Part shown: positions 8,255 through 16,607 of the stretch, piece after piece | Layout of the letters: each line of letters begins with the position of its first letter | Numbering within the stretch: position 1 is the first letter of the stretch | Source of the DNA: Nostoc paludosum FACHB-159 | Lineage (GTDB): Bacteria > Cyanobacteriota > Cyanobacteriia > Cyanobacteriales > Nostocaceae | Length of the DNA: 64,000 bases | Reading direction: 5' to 3' | NCBI RefSeq assembly: GCF_014698835.1 | Contig: NZ_JACJTU010000013.1 | Location: forward strand, 1 to 64,000 | Notes under the pieces: generated by a model | Database searches by the model: none | What the model was told of the DNA's origin: nothing | Seen by the model: the letters and a program-made list of their open reading frames with translations, nothing else | Translations under genes and position numbers: made by a program

Positions 8255-11200
8255 ATGTCATCAGCGTTTTCTCAGCAATATTTAGCGGAACAACTGACTC
8301 GAACTTTAGGTGAGCCGCTGTCAGATGAACAACTTCAGAAATGTATCAGAGTATTGGAAATAATAGAACCGCCGGTGGCGAAACAGTTTTGGGAAGCAAA
8401 TACAGCCGCGGCAGGAATTTATATCGTTTTGAGTGGTAAAGTTAGGCTGTTGGATAGTTCTAATAACTTAATTACTACCCTTTTTTCTGGAGCATCATTT
8501 GGCGAGTTGACTTTATTTTCAGAACATAAATTCAGCCCTTATGTTGCTAGAGCTTCAGTTAATTTAAAGCTTTGTTATATCAAACGAGAGATTTTAGAAG
8601 AAGTAATTTTGACATCGGCTAGCATCGGCGATCGCCTTTTAAAACGTGCAGAAACTTGGGATTTACTTCTTTTATGTTGCCGTAATTCCTTAGTTAATCT
8701 CAATGGAACTGTGGAGGAGATATTTAAAGCATTATCTCTATTTCATCGTCACACTTTAGAAAGTGGTTCTCTGATGACTAACCTCATGAAAGATAAACAC
8801 CTGTGGTTACTCCATCGGGGAGAAATACAAGACTCTAGCGGGCGGACATTAACACCTGGAAGCATCTACCTAAATCCAAAACATCTAAGTTGGCAGATAA
8901 CTCAACCAACCATCGCTTATAGTTTGAGCAATGCTGATTGGCAAACAGCACTACAACATTGGCCACAATTAGCAGAATTAATAGCTTTTCAAGAACGTCA
9001 AGTTGAAGTGGCGACTGGGGATCGGGGACTAGGGACTGGGGAAGATTCTTCCCAATCCCCAATGCCTAGTCCCCAATACCCAATCCCCAAAGTTGAGCCG
9101 AAACAAAAGCAAAATAGACAACGAGCGTACTTTCCTAGTCCAACGGTGAGGGCTGGGCATTTTTTGGGACGTTTGACTAAACGATATCCGTTCTTTGAAC
9201 AACAAAGCGCTTCAGACTGTGGTGCATCTTGCTTGGTAATGATTAGTCGCTATTGGGGTAAGCGTTTTAATGTCAACCGCATACGAGATTTAACTAACAT
9301 TAGCCGCAGTGGCGCATCAATGCGAGGTTTGACAGCCGCCGCAGAAAGTATCGGCTTTGCTAGCCGTCCGGTAAAAGCTAGCTTCGATAAATTAGCACAA
9401 CAACCCCTACCAGCGATCGCTCACTGGGAAGGTAGGCACTATGTTGTTGTCTATGAAATTAATAAAAAGCATGTGATTATTGGCGACCCCGCCATTGGTC
9501 AACGTAACCTGACTCATAGCGAATTTAAAACGGGTTGGACTGGTTATGCCTTGTTATTACAACCCACGGCTTTACTTAGAGAAACTGACGAAGCAGTTAC
9601 ACCATTTTGGCAGTTTTTTGATTTAGTAAAACCCCACTCCCAAGTCTTGATAGAGGTGTTTATTGCTTCGGTATTAATTCAATTATTGGGACTTGTGACA
9701 CCCTTATTTACTCAATTACTTTTAGACCGAGTTATTGTCCAAGGTAGCACCTTAACTTTAAACGCTGTTGGTTTAGGATTACTAATTTTTAGTTTTTTTC
9801 GCGTTGCCATAACTGGACTGCGGCAATATCTATTAGATCACACAGCAAATCGTTTGGGACTAGCACTATTAGTAGGCTTTATTAAACACACTTTTCGCTT
9901 GCCCTTAGCTTTTTTTGAGTCTCGTTATGTAGGTGATATTGTTTCTCGCGTTCAAGAAAATCAAAAAATTCAGCGATTTTTGACTGGAGAAGCACTTTCT
10001 ATTGGCTTGGATTTATTAACAGTATTTATCTATGTAGGATTGATGTTTTGGTACAGTTGGCAAATGGCATTATTATGCTTAGCAATTGTACCACCGTTTG
10101 TATTATTGGCGCTCATAGCTACACCGTTCTTGCGCCGCATCAGCCGCGAAGTTTTTAATGCCTCAGCCAACGAAAATAGTTATTTAATTCAATCCCTTAG
10201 CGGTATTCGGTCAATTCGTTCGATGGCAATTGAGCAAACAGTACGCTGGCATTGGGAAGAACTACTAAACAATGTCATTAAAAAGACTTTTAGCGGACAG
10301 ATAATTAGTAATAAACTACAAATTTTCAGTTCCGCGATCGAATCCCTAGTAACCACAGGATTACTTTGGTTTGGTGCGTGGCAAGTAATTCAAAACCAAC
10401 TGACCATAGGCCAACTAGTGGCTTTTAATATGTTGCTAGGCAACATTATTAGACCTTTTCAAAGGCTTGTTGTACTATGGAACCAATTACAAGAAGTAAT
10501 TATTTCCACAGAACGAATTAATGATGTTTTAGAAGCAGAACCAGAGGAAGATTTACAATATCAAAATCGGCAGACATTAAGTAATTTACGCGGTCATGTA
10601 ATCTTTGACAATGTGACTTTTCGGTATCATCCAGAAAGCGATATTAACGTATTAGAAAATCTCAGTTTTGAAATCAAACCCGAACAAACTATTGCAGTTG
10701 TAGGGCGTAGCGGTTCTGGCAAAACAACACTTTCAAAATTGATTTTGGGACTATATCCGCCGACAGATGGTAAAGTGCTGATTGACGCTCAAGATGTAAC
10801 TAATATTTCCTTGCGATCGCTGCGTTCTCAAATTGGTGTTGTTGACCAAGATACATTTTTATTTGGCGGTACAATTCGTGAAAATATCAGCATTGCTCAT
10901 CCAGAAGCCTCACAAGAAGAAATAGTTGAAGCAGCAACTTTAGCAGGAGCAGATGAATTTATTCAGCAAATGCCAATGGGTTACGAAACTCAAATTGGCG
11001 AAAGTGGTGGTATGTTATCTGGTGGACAACGCCAACGCCTAGCGATCGCTCGTGCTTTGCTAGGAAATCCTTCTTTCTTAGTATTAGATGAAGCAACCAG
11101 TCACTTAGATGCTGAATCTGAACGGATTATTCAGAACAACCTCAAAAAAATTCTTAAAGGACGCACAAGTTTAATTATTGCTCATCGACTTTCTACCGTG

Positions 11201-11329
11201 CGTCATGCTGACCAGATTTTAGTTTTAGACAGGGGAATTCTAGTCGAAAGCGGTAATCACGAGCAATTAATCGCCAAAAAAGGTCATTATTTCTATCTTA
11301 ATCAGCAACAGTTGTCGCAAAGAGCTTGA
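8255..11329 (+). CDS. HetC-like peptidase-containing ABC exporter (cNMP-like domain, C39 peptidase, TMD, NBD)
   Basis: 1024 aa inner-membrane exporter that should cleave GG-type leaders and export the peptide. Domains in order: CAP/cyclic-nucleotide-like fold at about 20-140 (GIYIVLSGKVRLL, GASFGELTLFS); linker; peptidase C39 at about 310-440 with Cys322 (SDCGASCL), His395 (GRHYVVVYE) and Asp411 (IIGDPA) all present; six-helix ABC membrane domain at about 460-760; nucleotide-binding domain with Walker A GRSGSGKT at 817-824, signature LSGGQRQR and Walker B FLVLDEATS. Architecture and length match Anabaena HetC. Residues about 253-280 are encoded by an in-frame STRR insertion. A strong GGAGG precedes the ATG. 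The HlyD adaptor and GG-leader peptides in the locus support peptide export. Confidence 0.93.
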   Translation: MSSAFSQQYLAEQLTRTLGEPLSDEQLQKCIRVLEIIEPPVAKQFWEANTAAAGIYIVLSGKVRLLDSSNNLITTLFSGASFGELTLFSEHKFSPYVARASVNLKLCYIKREILEEVILTSASIGDRLLKRAETWDLLLLCCRNSLVNLNGTVEEIFKALSLFHRHTLESGSLMTNLMKDKHLWLLHRGEIQDSSGRTLTPGSIYLNPKHLSWQITQPTIAYSLSNADWQTALQHWPQLAELIAFQERQVEVATGDRGLGTGEDSSQSPMPSPQYPIPKVEPKQKQNRQRAYFPSPTVRAGHFLGRLTKRYPFFEQQSASDCGASCLVMISRYWGKRFNVNRIRDLTNISRSGASMRGLTAAAESIGFASRPVKASFDKLAQQPLPAIAHWEGRHYVVVYEINKKHVIIGDPAIGQRNLTHSEFKTGWTGYALLLQPTALLRETDEAVTPFWQFFDLVKPHSQVLIEVFIASVLIQLLGLVTPLFTQLLLDRVIVQGSTLTLNAVGLGLLIFSFFRVAITGLRQYLLDHTANRLGLALLVGFIKHTFRLPLAFFESRYVGDIVSRVQENQKIQRFLTGEALSIGLDLLTVFIYVGLMFWYSWQMALLCLAIVPPFVLLALIATPFLRRISREVFNASANENSYLIQSLSGIRSIRSMAIEQTVRWHWEELLNNVIKKTFSGQIISNKLQIFSSAIESLVTTGLLWFGAWQVIQNQLTIGQLVAFNMLLGNIIRPFQRLVVLWNQLQEVIISTERINDVLEAEPEEDLQYQNRQTLSNLRGHVIFDNVTFRYHPESDINVLENLSFEIKPEQTIAVVGRSGSGKTTLSKLILGLYPPTDGKVLIDAQDVTNISLRSLRSQIGVVDQDTFLFGGTIRENISIAHPEASQEEIVEAATLAGADEFIQQMPMGYETQIGESGGMLSGGQRQRLAIARALLGNPSFLVLDEATSHLDAESERIIQNNLKKILKGRTSLIIAHRLSTVRHADQILVLDRGILVESGNHEQLIAKKGHYFYLNQQQLSQRA

Positions 11330-11734
11330 AGATTTTTTTGAGTTAGGAGTTAGGGGGGGGGTAGAAGTTAGGAGTTAGGAATTAAGAGTTAGGAGTTAGG
11401 AGTTAGGAATTTTAAGTCTTGGTTTTGCCTTTGCTGAATTGGAATATGAATCATCGCCACAAGCTTTTAAAAAGAGGCTAAATATGCTCTTTTTATGTGG
11501 ATGAAAGTATTTTATCTTGTTAATCAGCAAGCCATAATTTTGCATGAACAATCAGCTGAAACTCCCAACTCCCAACTCCCAACTCCCAACTTTTAACTCC
11601 TAACTCTCAACTCCCAACTCCCAACTCCTAACTCTCAACTCCCAACTTTTAACTCCTTACTCTCAACTCCCAACTTTTAACTCCTAACTCCTAACTCCTA
11701 ACTCCTAACTCCTAATTCCCCCTTTCCAATTTCT
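11330..11734. repeat. Large inverted STRR array between exporter and HlyD genes
   Basis: GTTAGGA heptamers at 11340-11410 face a long run of their complement (AACTCCCAACTCCTA units) at 11550-11722, so transcribed RNA could form one very long imperfect stem. The unique centre (about 11415-11550) includes AAAAAGAG-GCTAAATATG-CTCTTTTT at about 11470-11498, a small terminator-like hairpin. No gene is seen. The array reaches to within about a dozen bases of the HlyD start. Confidence 0.8.
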
Positions 11735-13282
11735 ATGCCAAACTCATCTAATAATTCATCATCTGCGTTCGCCATAGAAAAGGACGCTAAATTTTACCTA
11801 ACTGAGGATAAAAGTGCTGGTGTCAATCCTCAAGCACAGGAAACATCTCAGATAAATGATTGGTTTTACGGTACTGAGGAACTGTTAGATGCTTTACCAA
11901 GAGTTTGGACGCGTTCCTTGTTGTATTTATTGGTTGGCTTTGCTGCAATTGTTATACCTTGGGCGATGCTTTCTAAGGTTGATGAGACAGGAAGTGCTAG
12001 AGGACGGATGGAACCTGAAGGAGCAACGCAACAATTGGATAGTCCTGTTAGTGGTAGTGTGACGGCTGTGAATGTCAAGGAAGGCGCAACGGTAAAAGCA
12101 GGACAGGTTTTAGTTCAGCTGGAGTCTGATGTGATGCGAGCGGAACTACAACAGGTGCAGACAAAACTAGAGGGTTTGTTAAACCGGCGATCGCAACTCG
12201 ATCTTCTCAAAAATCAAATTTTACTGACGATAAATATCCAAGAACAGCAAAATAAGTCCCAAGAATTGGAAAAAATCGCCCAAATTAGCCAAGCACAGCA
12301 AAACCTTGATGCTAAACAAAGTACTTATAACTTACAACGAGTGGAAAAACTGGCTCTAGTAGAACAGGCTAGTCAAAATATCAGTTCTACCCAAATTGCT
12401 CAGAAATTAGCTCAGAGTCGTTTAAGCCGAGATTCCACAGAAGTTGAACGTTATCGCCAGCTTTTGCAAGAGGGGGCAATTCCCCAAACTAAACTTGTGG
12501 AACTTGAAAAAATAGCAGAAGAAAGCCAACGCCTGCAAGAACAAGCAAAATCTGATATTACCCAAGCCCAGTTGCGGTTAAAAGAAGAACTCAACCGTTA
12601 TCACTCGCTAATGAGTCAAGCTTATTCAGATATTCAACTTTTCAAACTTCGCCTGCAAGAACAGCAAAGTAGCTATCGCGGTTTAGTGCAAGCAGGTAAA
12701 CTGGCGGTACTGAAAAATCAGGAACAGTTAAAAGACTTACAAACCCAAATTACTAACGTGCAATCAGAAATTGCTCAAACTGGTAGCCAGATTACATCCT
12801 TAAAACTACAATTACAACAACGAATAGTGCGATCGCCTGTTGATGGTGTAATTTTTGAATTGCCTATCCAAAAACCAGGCTCAGTAGTAGAACCGGGACA
12901 ATTAATTGCCCAAATTGCACCCAAGGGTACTCCCTTAATTCTCAAAGCACAGATACCTAACCAAGATAGTGGTTTTTTGAAGGTAGGAATGCCAGTTAAA
13001 GTCAAATTTGACGCCTATCCTTTCCAAGACTATGGAGTAGTGCAAGGGCACGTCAATTGGATTTCACCTGATTCAAAAGTTCAGAGGAGCGAGCAAGGTA
13101 ACACGGAAACCTATGAGTTAGAAATCTCCCTAGCTCAGCCTTATATTCAAACCGCCAACAGACGTATTCCTATAACACCAGGCCAAACAGCAACCGCAGA
13201 GGTAGTTATTCGCCAACGTCGGATAATAGACTTTATCTTAGATCCATTTAAAAAGTTGCAACAAGGCGGTTTGGAGCTTTAG
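11735..13282 (+). CDS. HlyD-family membrane fusion (periplasmic adaptor) protein
   Basis: 515 aa. One transmembrane helix near residues 61-80 (SLLYLLVGFAAIVIPWAMLS), then a split biotinyl-lipoyl domain (LDSPVSGSVTAVNVKEGATV and later VRSPVDGVIFELPIQKPGSV), a long alpha-helical hairpin at about 130-360 rich in Gln, Leu and Glu, and a C-terminal beta-barrel with the HlyD-type IPITPGQTATAEVVIRQR. It would couple the ABC exporter to an outer-membrane duct. Same strand as the exporter, 405 bases downstream, separated by repeats. No outer-membrane TolC gene is in the window. Confidence 0.93.
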   Translation: MPNSSNNSSSAFAIEKDAKFYLTEDKSAGVNPQAQETSQINDWFYGTEELLDALPRVWTRSLLYLLVGFAAIVIPWAMLSKVDETGSARGRMEPEGATQQLDSPVSGSVTAVNVKEGATVKAGQVLVQLESDVMRAELQQVQTKLEGLLNRRSQLDLLKNQILLTINIQEQQNKSQELEKIAQISQAQQNLDAKQSTYNLQRVEKLALVEQASQNISSTQIAQKLAQSRLSRDSTEVERYRQLLQEGAIPQTKLVELEKIAEESQRLQEQAKSDITQAQLRLKEELNRYHSLMSQAYSDIQLFKLRLQEQQSSYRGLVQAGKLAVLKNQEQLKDLQTQITNVQSEIAQTGSQITSLKLQLQQRIVRSPVDGVIFELPIQKPGSVVEPGQLIAQIAPKGTPLILKAQIPNQDSGFLKVGMPVKVKFDAYPFQDYGVVQGHVNWISPDSKVQRSEQGNTETYELEISLAQPYIQTANRRIPITPGQTATAEVVIRQRRIIDFILDPFKKLQQGGLEL

Positions 13283-13752
13283 GAATTAATCAATATGCAA
13301 ATGTAGGGCGTGTTGCCACCAAGCGCCGCACCTTCAATTGTTGAAGGTGCGTTAGCCTACGGCGTAACGCACCCTACATTTTTATATTTCTACTAAAATA
13401 GTGCATAAAAAATAGCAGTAATTTTCGTTTATCTCTGTGTTCTCTGTGCCTCTGTGGTTTAATAATACATTATTTTAAGGCTGTATTGCTATTAAAATCT
13501 CAGGTATAAAACACTCTAGTTTGACGTTTGTTAATATAGCTTAAAGCATTACTTTCAATTACTTAGTTCAAACTAAAAAGTCTTAAAATTATCAAGAAAA
13601 TTTGATATTTCAAGTAAATTAATTAGAGATTTTATTTAGAATAAAGTCTCTAAAAATATATCTAAAAAAGATAGTAAAGCTATAATTAATAGAGTTGCAA
13701 TTACAATCCCATCTACCTATTAAATTAGGTTAATATTTGGAGGAATTAGATT
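13283..13752. other. Intergenic region with palindromic repeat, then AT-rich promoter-like DNA
   Basis: At 13302-13378 an interspersed repeat has outer arms TGTAGGGCGTG / TAACGCACCCTACA and an inner perfect 10 bp stem (GCACCTTCAA / TTGAAGGTGC, 13328-13350). It may end the HlyD transcript. A CTCTGTGTTCTCTGTGCCTC repeat sits near 13431-13455. The last 200 bases are AT-rich and end in GGAGGAATTAG before the prolyl isomerase gene, so that gene may have its own promoter. Confidence 0.6.
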
Positions 13753-14577
13753 ATGTCAAAGGTATTGACTGTTTCTCCTGAGGATATTCTTGACCATGTT
13801 AAACTGTCTTTTCAAATACCTAGTATATTGGAGGCGATCGCCAGTCGAAAAATTGTTGAAGATGAAGCTAAACAGGCAGGTATCGAAGTTGGTTTAGAAG
13901 AACTACAAAAGTCAGCAGATCAACTCCGTTTAGCCAACCAACTTTTAAAAGCAGAAGATACCTGGGCGTGGTTTGAAAAACATTATATTTCTGTGGATGA
14001 CTTTGAAAAAATAGTCGAAACTACGTTATTAACTACCAAATTGGCAAATCATTTATTTGCAAACAAAGTCGAAGCATTTTTTTACGCCCACCAAATTGAT
14101 TACGTCGGAGCAGTAACTTATGAAGTCGTCCTAGATGACGAAGATTTAGCACTAGAATTGTTTTATGCTCTGCAAGAAGGCGAAATTAGTTTCCAAGAAA
14201 TCGCCCGCCAATACATCGATAATATTGAAATACGACGTGCTGGAGGCTATCAAGGAATACGTCTCCGCAAGGATTTTAGACCAGAAATAGCAGCAGCGGT
14301 CTTTGCTGCTAATCCTCCACAAATTCTCAAACCAATCACCACTCCCAAAGGAGTACATATAATTGCAGTTGAGGAAATTATTAAACCTCAATTGGATGAA
14401 CAGCGACGGCTACAAATCATAGGAGAGTTATTTACTAATTGGCTAAAAACACAAATCGCCACTATGGAAATATCGACAAACCTCACGAAAGTTGTTAATC
14501 CTGAAATACCTAGAGATTTAGTAATCGAGCAGTCAGAATTTAGAAGTCATAATTCAGAAGTAATAACTCAGAATTAA
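13753..14577 (+). CDS. PpiC/parvulin-type peptidyl-prolyl isomerase of the export locus
   Basis: 274 aa. The N-terminal half is helical and SurA-like (EAIASRKIVEDEAKQAGIEV, residues about 30-50). The C-terminal half has the rotamase pattern: GEISFQEIARQY, AGGYQGIRLRKDFRPEIAAA, PITTPKGVHIIAVEEI. There is no signal peptide, so the protein should be cytoplasmic, unlike most SurA or PrsA proteins. PpiC-like genes often accompany C39-ABC/HlyD exporters in cyanobacteria, and a role as precursor or leader chaperone is likely but unproven. It has a strong GGAGGAA ribosome site. The gene ends the plus-strand arm of the locus. Confidence 0.85.
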   Translation: MSKVLTVSPEDILDHVKLSFQIPSILEAIASRKIVEDEAKQAGIEVGLEELQKSADQLRLANQLLKAEDTWAWFEKHYISVDDFEKIVETTLLTTKLANHLFANKVEAFFYAHQIDYVGAVTYEVVLDDEDLALELFYALQEGEISFQEIARQYIDNIEIRRAGGYQGIRLRKDFRPEIAAAVFAANPPQILKPITTPKGVHIIAVEEIIKPQLDEQRRLQIIGELFTNWLKTQIATMEISTNLTKVVNPEIPRDLVIEQSEFRSHNSEVITQN

Positions 14578-14619
14578 AATACTCTTTGTGCTTGACTTTG
14601 AAATTGAGATTGTCTACTT

Positions 14620-14661
14620 AAATAGCTCCAGCCCTCAATAAAATTAGGGTTAGAGCTATTT
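14620..14661. terminator. Bidirectional hairpin between the converging arms of the peptide locus
   Basis: AAATAGCTC-CAGCCCT pairs with AGGGTTAGAGCTATTT across a ten-base loop (one C-A mismatch and one G-U pair). On the plus strand a T-rich stretch follows at about 14670-14690. It lies between the prolyl isomerase and the minus-strand HetP-like gene, where a shared terminator is expected. Confidence 0.7.
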
Positions 14662-14745
14662 ACTAGAGATATTTAATTATTTTTCTTTTTACCGGCGTAC
14701 TTATCATATTGACAGCGACGGACAAAAAACTACTCAACAACTCAA

Positions 14746-14841
14746 TTAAATTGAAATTTGGTCGTCATAAAATGGTATGTCTAAATCTCCTAAGATTGAC
14801 TGTAATTGCTGAATTCTTTTTTTACCTTTAATTAGATCCAT
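14746..14841 (-). CDS. Possible 31-codon ORF or frame-shifted tail of the HetP-like gene
   Basis: On the minus strand an ATG inside the last codons of the HetP-like gene opens a 31 aa frame ([20 protein letters not shown], then a short acidic tail) ending at TAA. It overlaps the HetP-like stop by 14 bases in another frame. The Leu/Ile/Asp composition looks protein-like, so it may be a C-terminal extension lost by a one-base shift, a tiny separate gene, or chance. Confidence 0.35.
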   Translation of the reverse strand: MDLIKGKKRIQQLQSILGDLDIPFYDDQISI

Positions 14842-15136
14842 ATTTATCGTTATTCTGTTGAAACCAGGTTGATTCTAGTTGAAAAAAATCGATATTTTGG
14901 TTATCACTTCGAGCGTCGTTTCTTTTACCAAATAATGAATTGTTTTTCATTAATCGAATGTAGGTGCGGGAGGGTATATATTCAAGAGGATTATAGCCAC
15001 TAAAACGTAGCATTAAAAGGCAAGCCCAAGAATATTTACCGTCTCTCACAGCTGTGATTATTTCTTCTAATTCTTGAGCATTAAAGTTAAATTTTTTATT
15101 GAACCCTTCATTAAAATCAGAAAAATCTTCATTCAT
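14828..15136 (-). CDS. HetP-family protein
   Basis: 102 aa. The central block reads [20 protein letters not shown] then [18 protein letters not shown], closely matching the HetP core ([20 protein letters not shown], then HYIPYRTYNRL) as I recall it from Anabaena. HetP and its paralogues promote or delay commitment to heterocyst formation. The region outside the core is not conserved with HetP itself. It is the last gene of the minus-strand arm, 153 bases after the HopA1-family gene, and it faces a HetC-like exporter; in Anabaena hetC and hetP are neighbours. Which HetP paralogue this is cannot be decided by eye. Confidence 0.85.
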   Translation of the reverse strand: MNEDFSDFNEGFNKKFNFNAQELEEIITAVRDGKYSWACLLMLRFSGYNPLEYIPSRTYIRLMKNNSLFGKRNDARSDNQNIDFFQLESTWFQQNNDKYGSN

Positions 15137-15289
15137 CTAATTACCTCATGATTAAAAATTATTTTTCCTCATCAATTGAGAAAAATTGAATTACTTGAAC
15201 AAGCTAAGCTTTAAAAAAGTTGGATTTTAGATTTTAAATTTCCGATTCAAATCTAAAATCCAAAGACTTTTGAGAAATCAAAGAGATTT

Positions 15290-16387
15290 CTAGAGATTCA
15301 AACAAGTGTATATATCCTCAGAATTTGCATTGAGATAAGGACGCTGTAATTCAATTTTATATAAAGAAAAATGTTTTAAAACTGCTGTCATCCGCTCTGC
15401 TGGTGTATCATTTCCTCCAAACCAACTATCAAGCAACCCATTAGCAATAATTTGGCAGCGGTTTGTACCAAAGCTTTCATGAGTGCTAAACTTTTGGTCT
15501 GGTTCTTCAGCGATCGCTAATCCTGGCGCAATTAATTTGGTGAACAAAGGCACTTGTTCTTCAAAATAAGATTGATTTTCTAAATACACTCTTTCTAATA
15601 CTGGCTGAACAACCTCATATTTGTTTTTGTCAAAATAAAGTACTGCTGAATCACAACGTTCATAATCTGAAGGATTGTAGAGAGCTTTAAATGAAAAAGG
15701 AATATCTCTAGAATTGAGTTGGGTAGTTAAACTATCCATAACTGCAACTGCCCCTTCTGGGGTTAAATTGAAATAAACCCGCACAATATTTTGATTGCCA
15801 TGAGAAGCTGCATTACCAATTGCCATATAGAATCCGTTTTGTACTACATTCTTGGGCATTCTAATTGCAACTAAGTTATTAACAGTGGTATTTCGCTGCG
15901 CTGGTTGCAAATGAAGATGGCGCTGTATATGAAGTTTCAAACCATTTTTATATACAATCAAAATGTCATCTTCTTCTTGAATTACAAGCCAATCGTTGCT
16001 GAAGTAGCCTTCACCTCTGTTGCTTTCATGCAAGCGTTCATAAAAAGCTACATCTACACCTAAAAGAGTATTATTTTCTAAATTTTGGTTGAGAGCTAAA
16101 TTTGTTGTATCTGCATCAGGAGCAAGAGCAGATTTCAAAGAACCATTGTAATAGATACCGTAGAGAAAACTACGCAATTGCAGACTTAAAAACTTGTTTT
16201 GGAGCTCCAAAGGTAATTGCTGAAAGCCTGCAATTGCTGACTCTGGTAATTCCATTGGTTTGTAGTCTGGATGCTGAATGCAATAATGGGATTGGATTTG
16301 AACTTTATGAATGATGTCTTGTAATGATGTCTGCAATGGCTCTGGAACTTCTGATAGTTGAGTTTGTAGCGAATCTAATAGTTGCAT
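15290..16387 (-). CDS. HopA1-family protein (LanY/LxmY-like phospho-Ser/Thr lyase candidate)
   Basis: 365 aa soluble protein whose sequence resembles the T3SS effector HopA1 family found in Pseudomonas effectors and in class V lanthipeptide synthetases: LRSFLYGIYYNGS near residue 90, GFYMAIGNA, VRVYFNLTPEGAVAVMD, PFSFKALYNPSDYERCDSAV, then SFGTNRCQIIANGLLDSW. In lexapeptide-type systems such a protein works with a separate kinase to eliminate phosphate from phospho-Ser/Thr. The kinase gene here is directly upstream on the same strand (220 bases), and the precursor genes lie beyond it. The lyase role is inferred from family and context; catalytic residues were not verified. Confidence 0.8.
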   Translation of the reverse strand: MQLLDSLQTQLSEVPEPLQTSLQDIIHKVQIQSHYCIQHPDYKPMELPESAIAGFQQLPLELQNKFLSLQLRSFLYGIYYNGSLKSALAPDADTTNLALNQNLENNTLLGVDVAFYERLHESNRGEGYFSNDWLVIQEEDDILIVYKNGLKLHIQRHLHLQPAQRNTTVNNLVAIRMPKNVVQNGFYMAIGNAASHGNQNIVRVYFNLTPEGAVAVMDSLTTQLNSRDIPFSFKALYNPSDYERCDSAVLYFDKNKYEVVQPVLERVYLENQSYFEEQVPLFTKLIAPGLAIAEEPDQKFSTHESFGTNRCQIIANGLLDSWFGGNDTPAERMTAVLKHFSLYKIELQRPYLNANSEDIYTCLNL

Positions 16388-16607
16388 AATGGCTGCTGTG
16401 TAAATAACAGAGGAGGGGCTTGCATAAATCCGGGATGATTCTTGTCACGCAGAGGCGCTCCAGACGCAGAGAGGATAAGGAGTTTTAAATTTCAATACGT
16501 ACAATTTCATCCCTATATTCAGCAACGCCCAAAGGAGTAGAAGTAGTCTCTTTCAATCCAAAAGACCTCGATTGCTTGCTAATGCTGGACTATCGGCAAT
16601 CTCAAAT

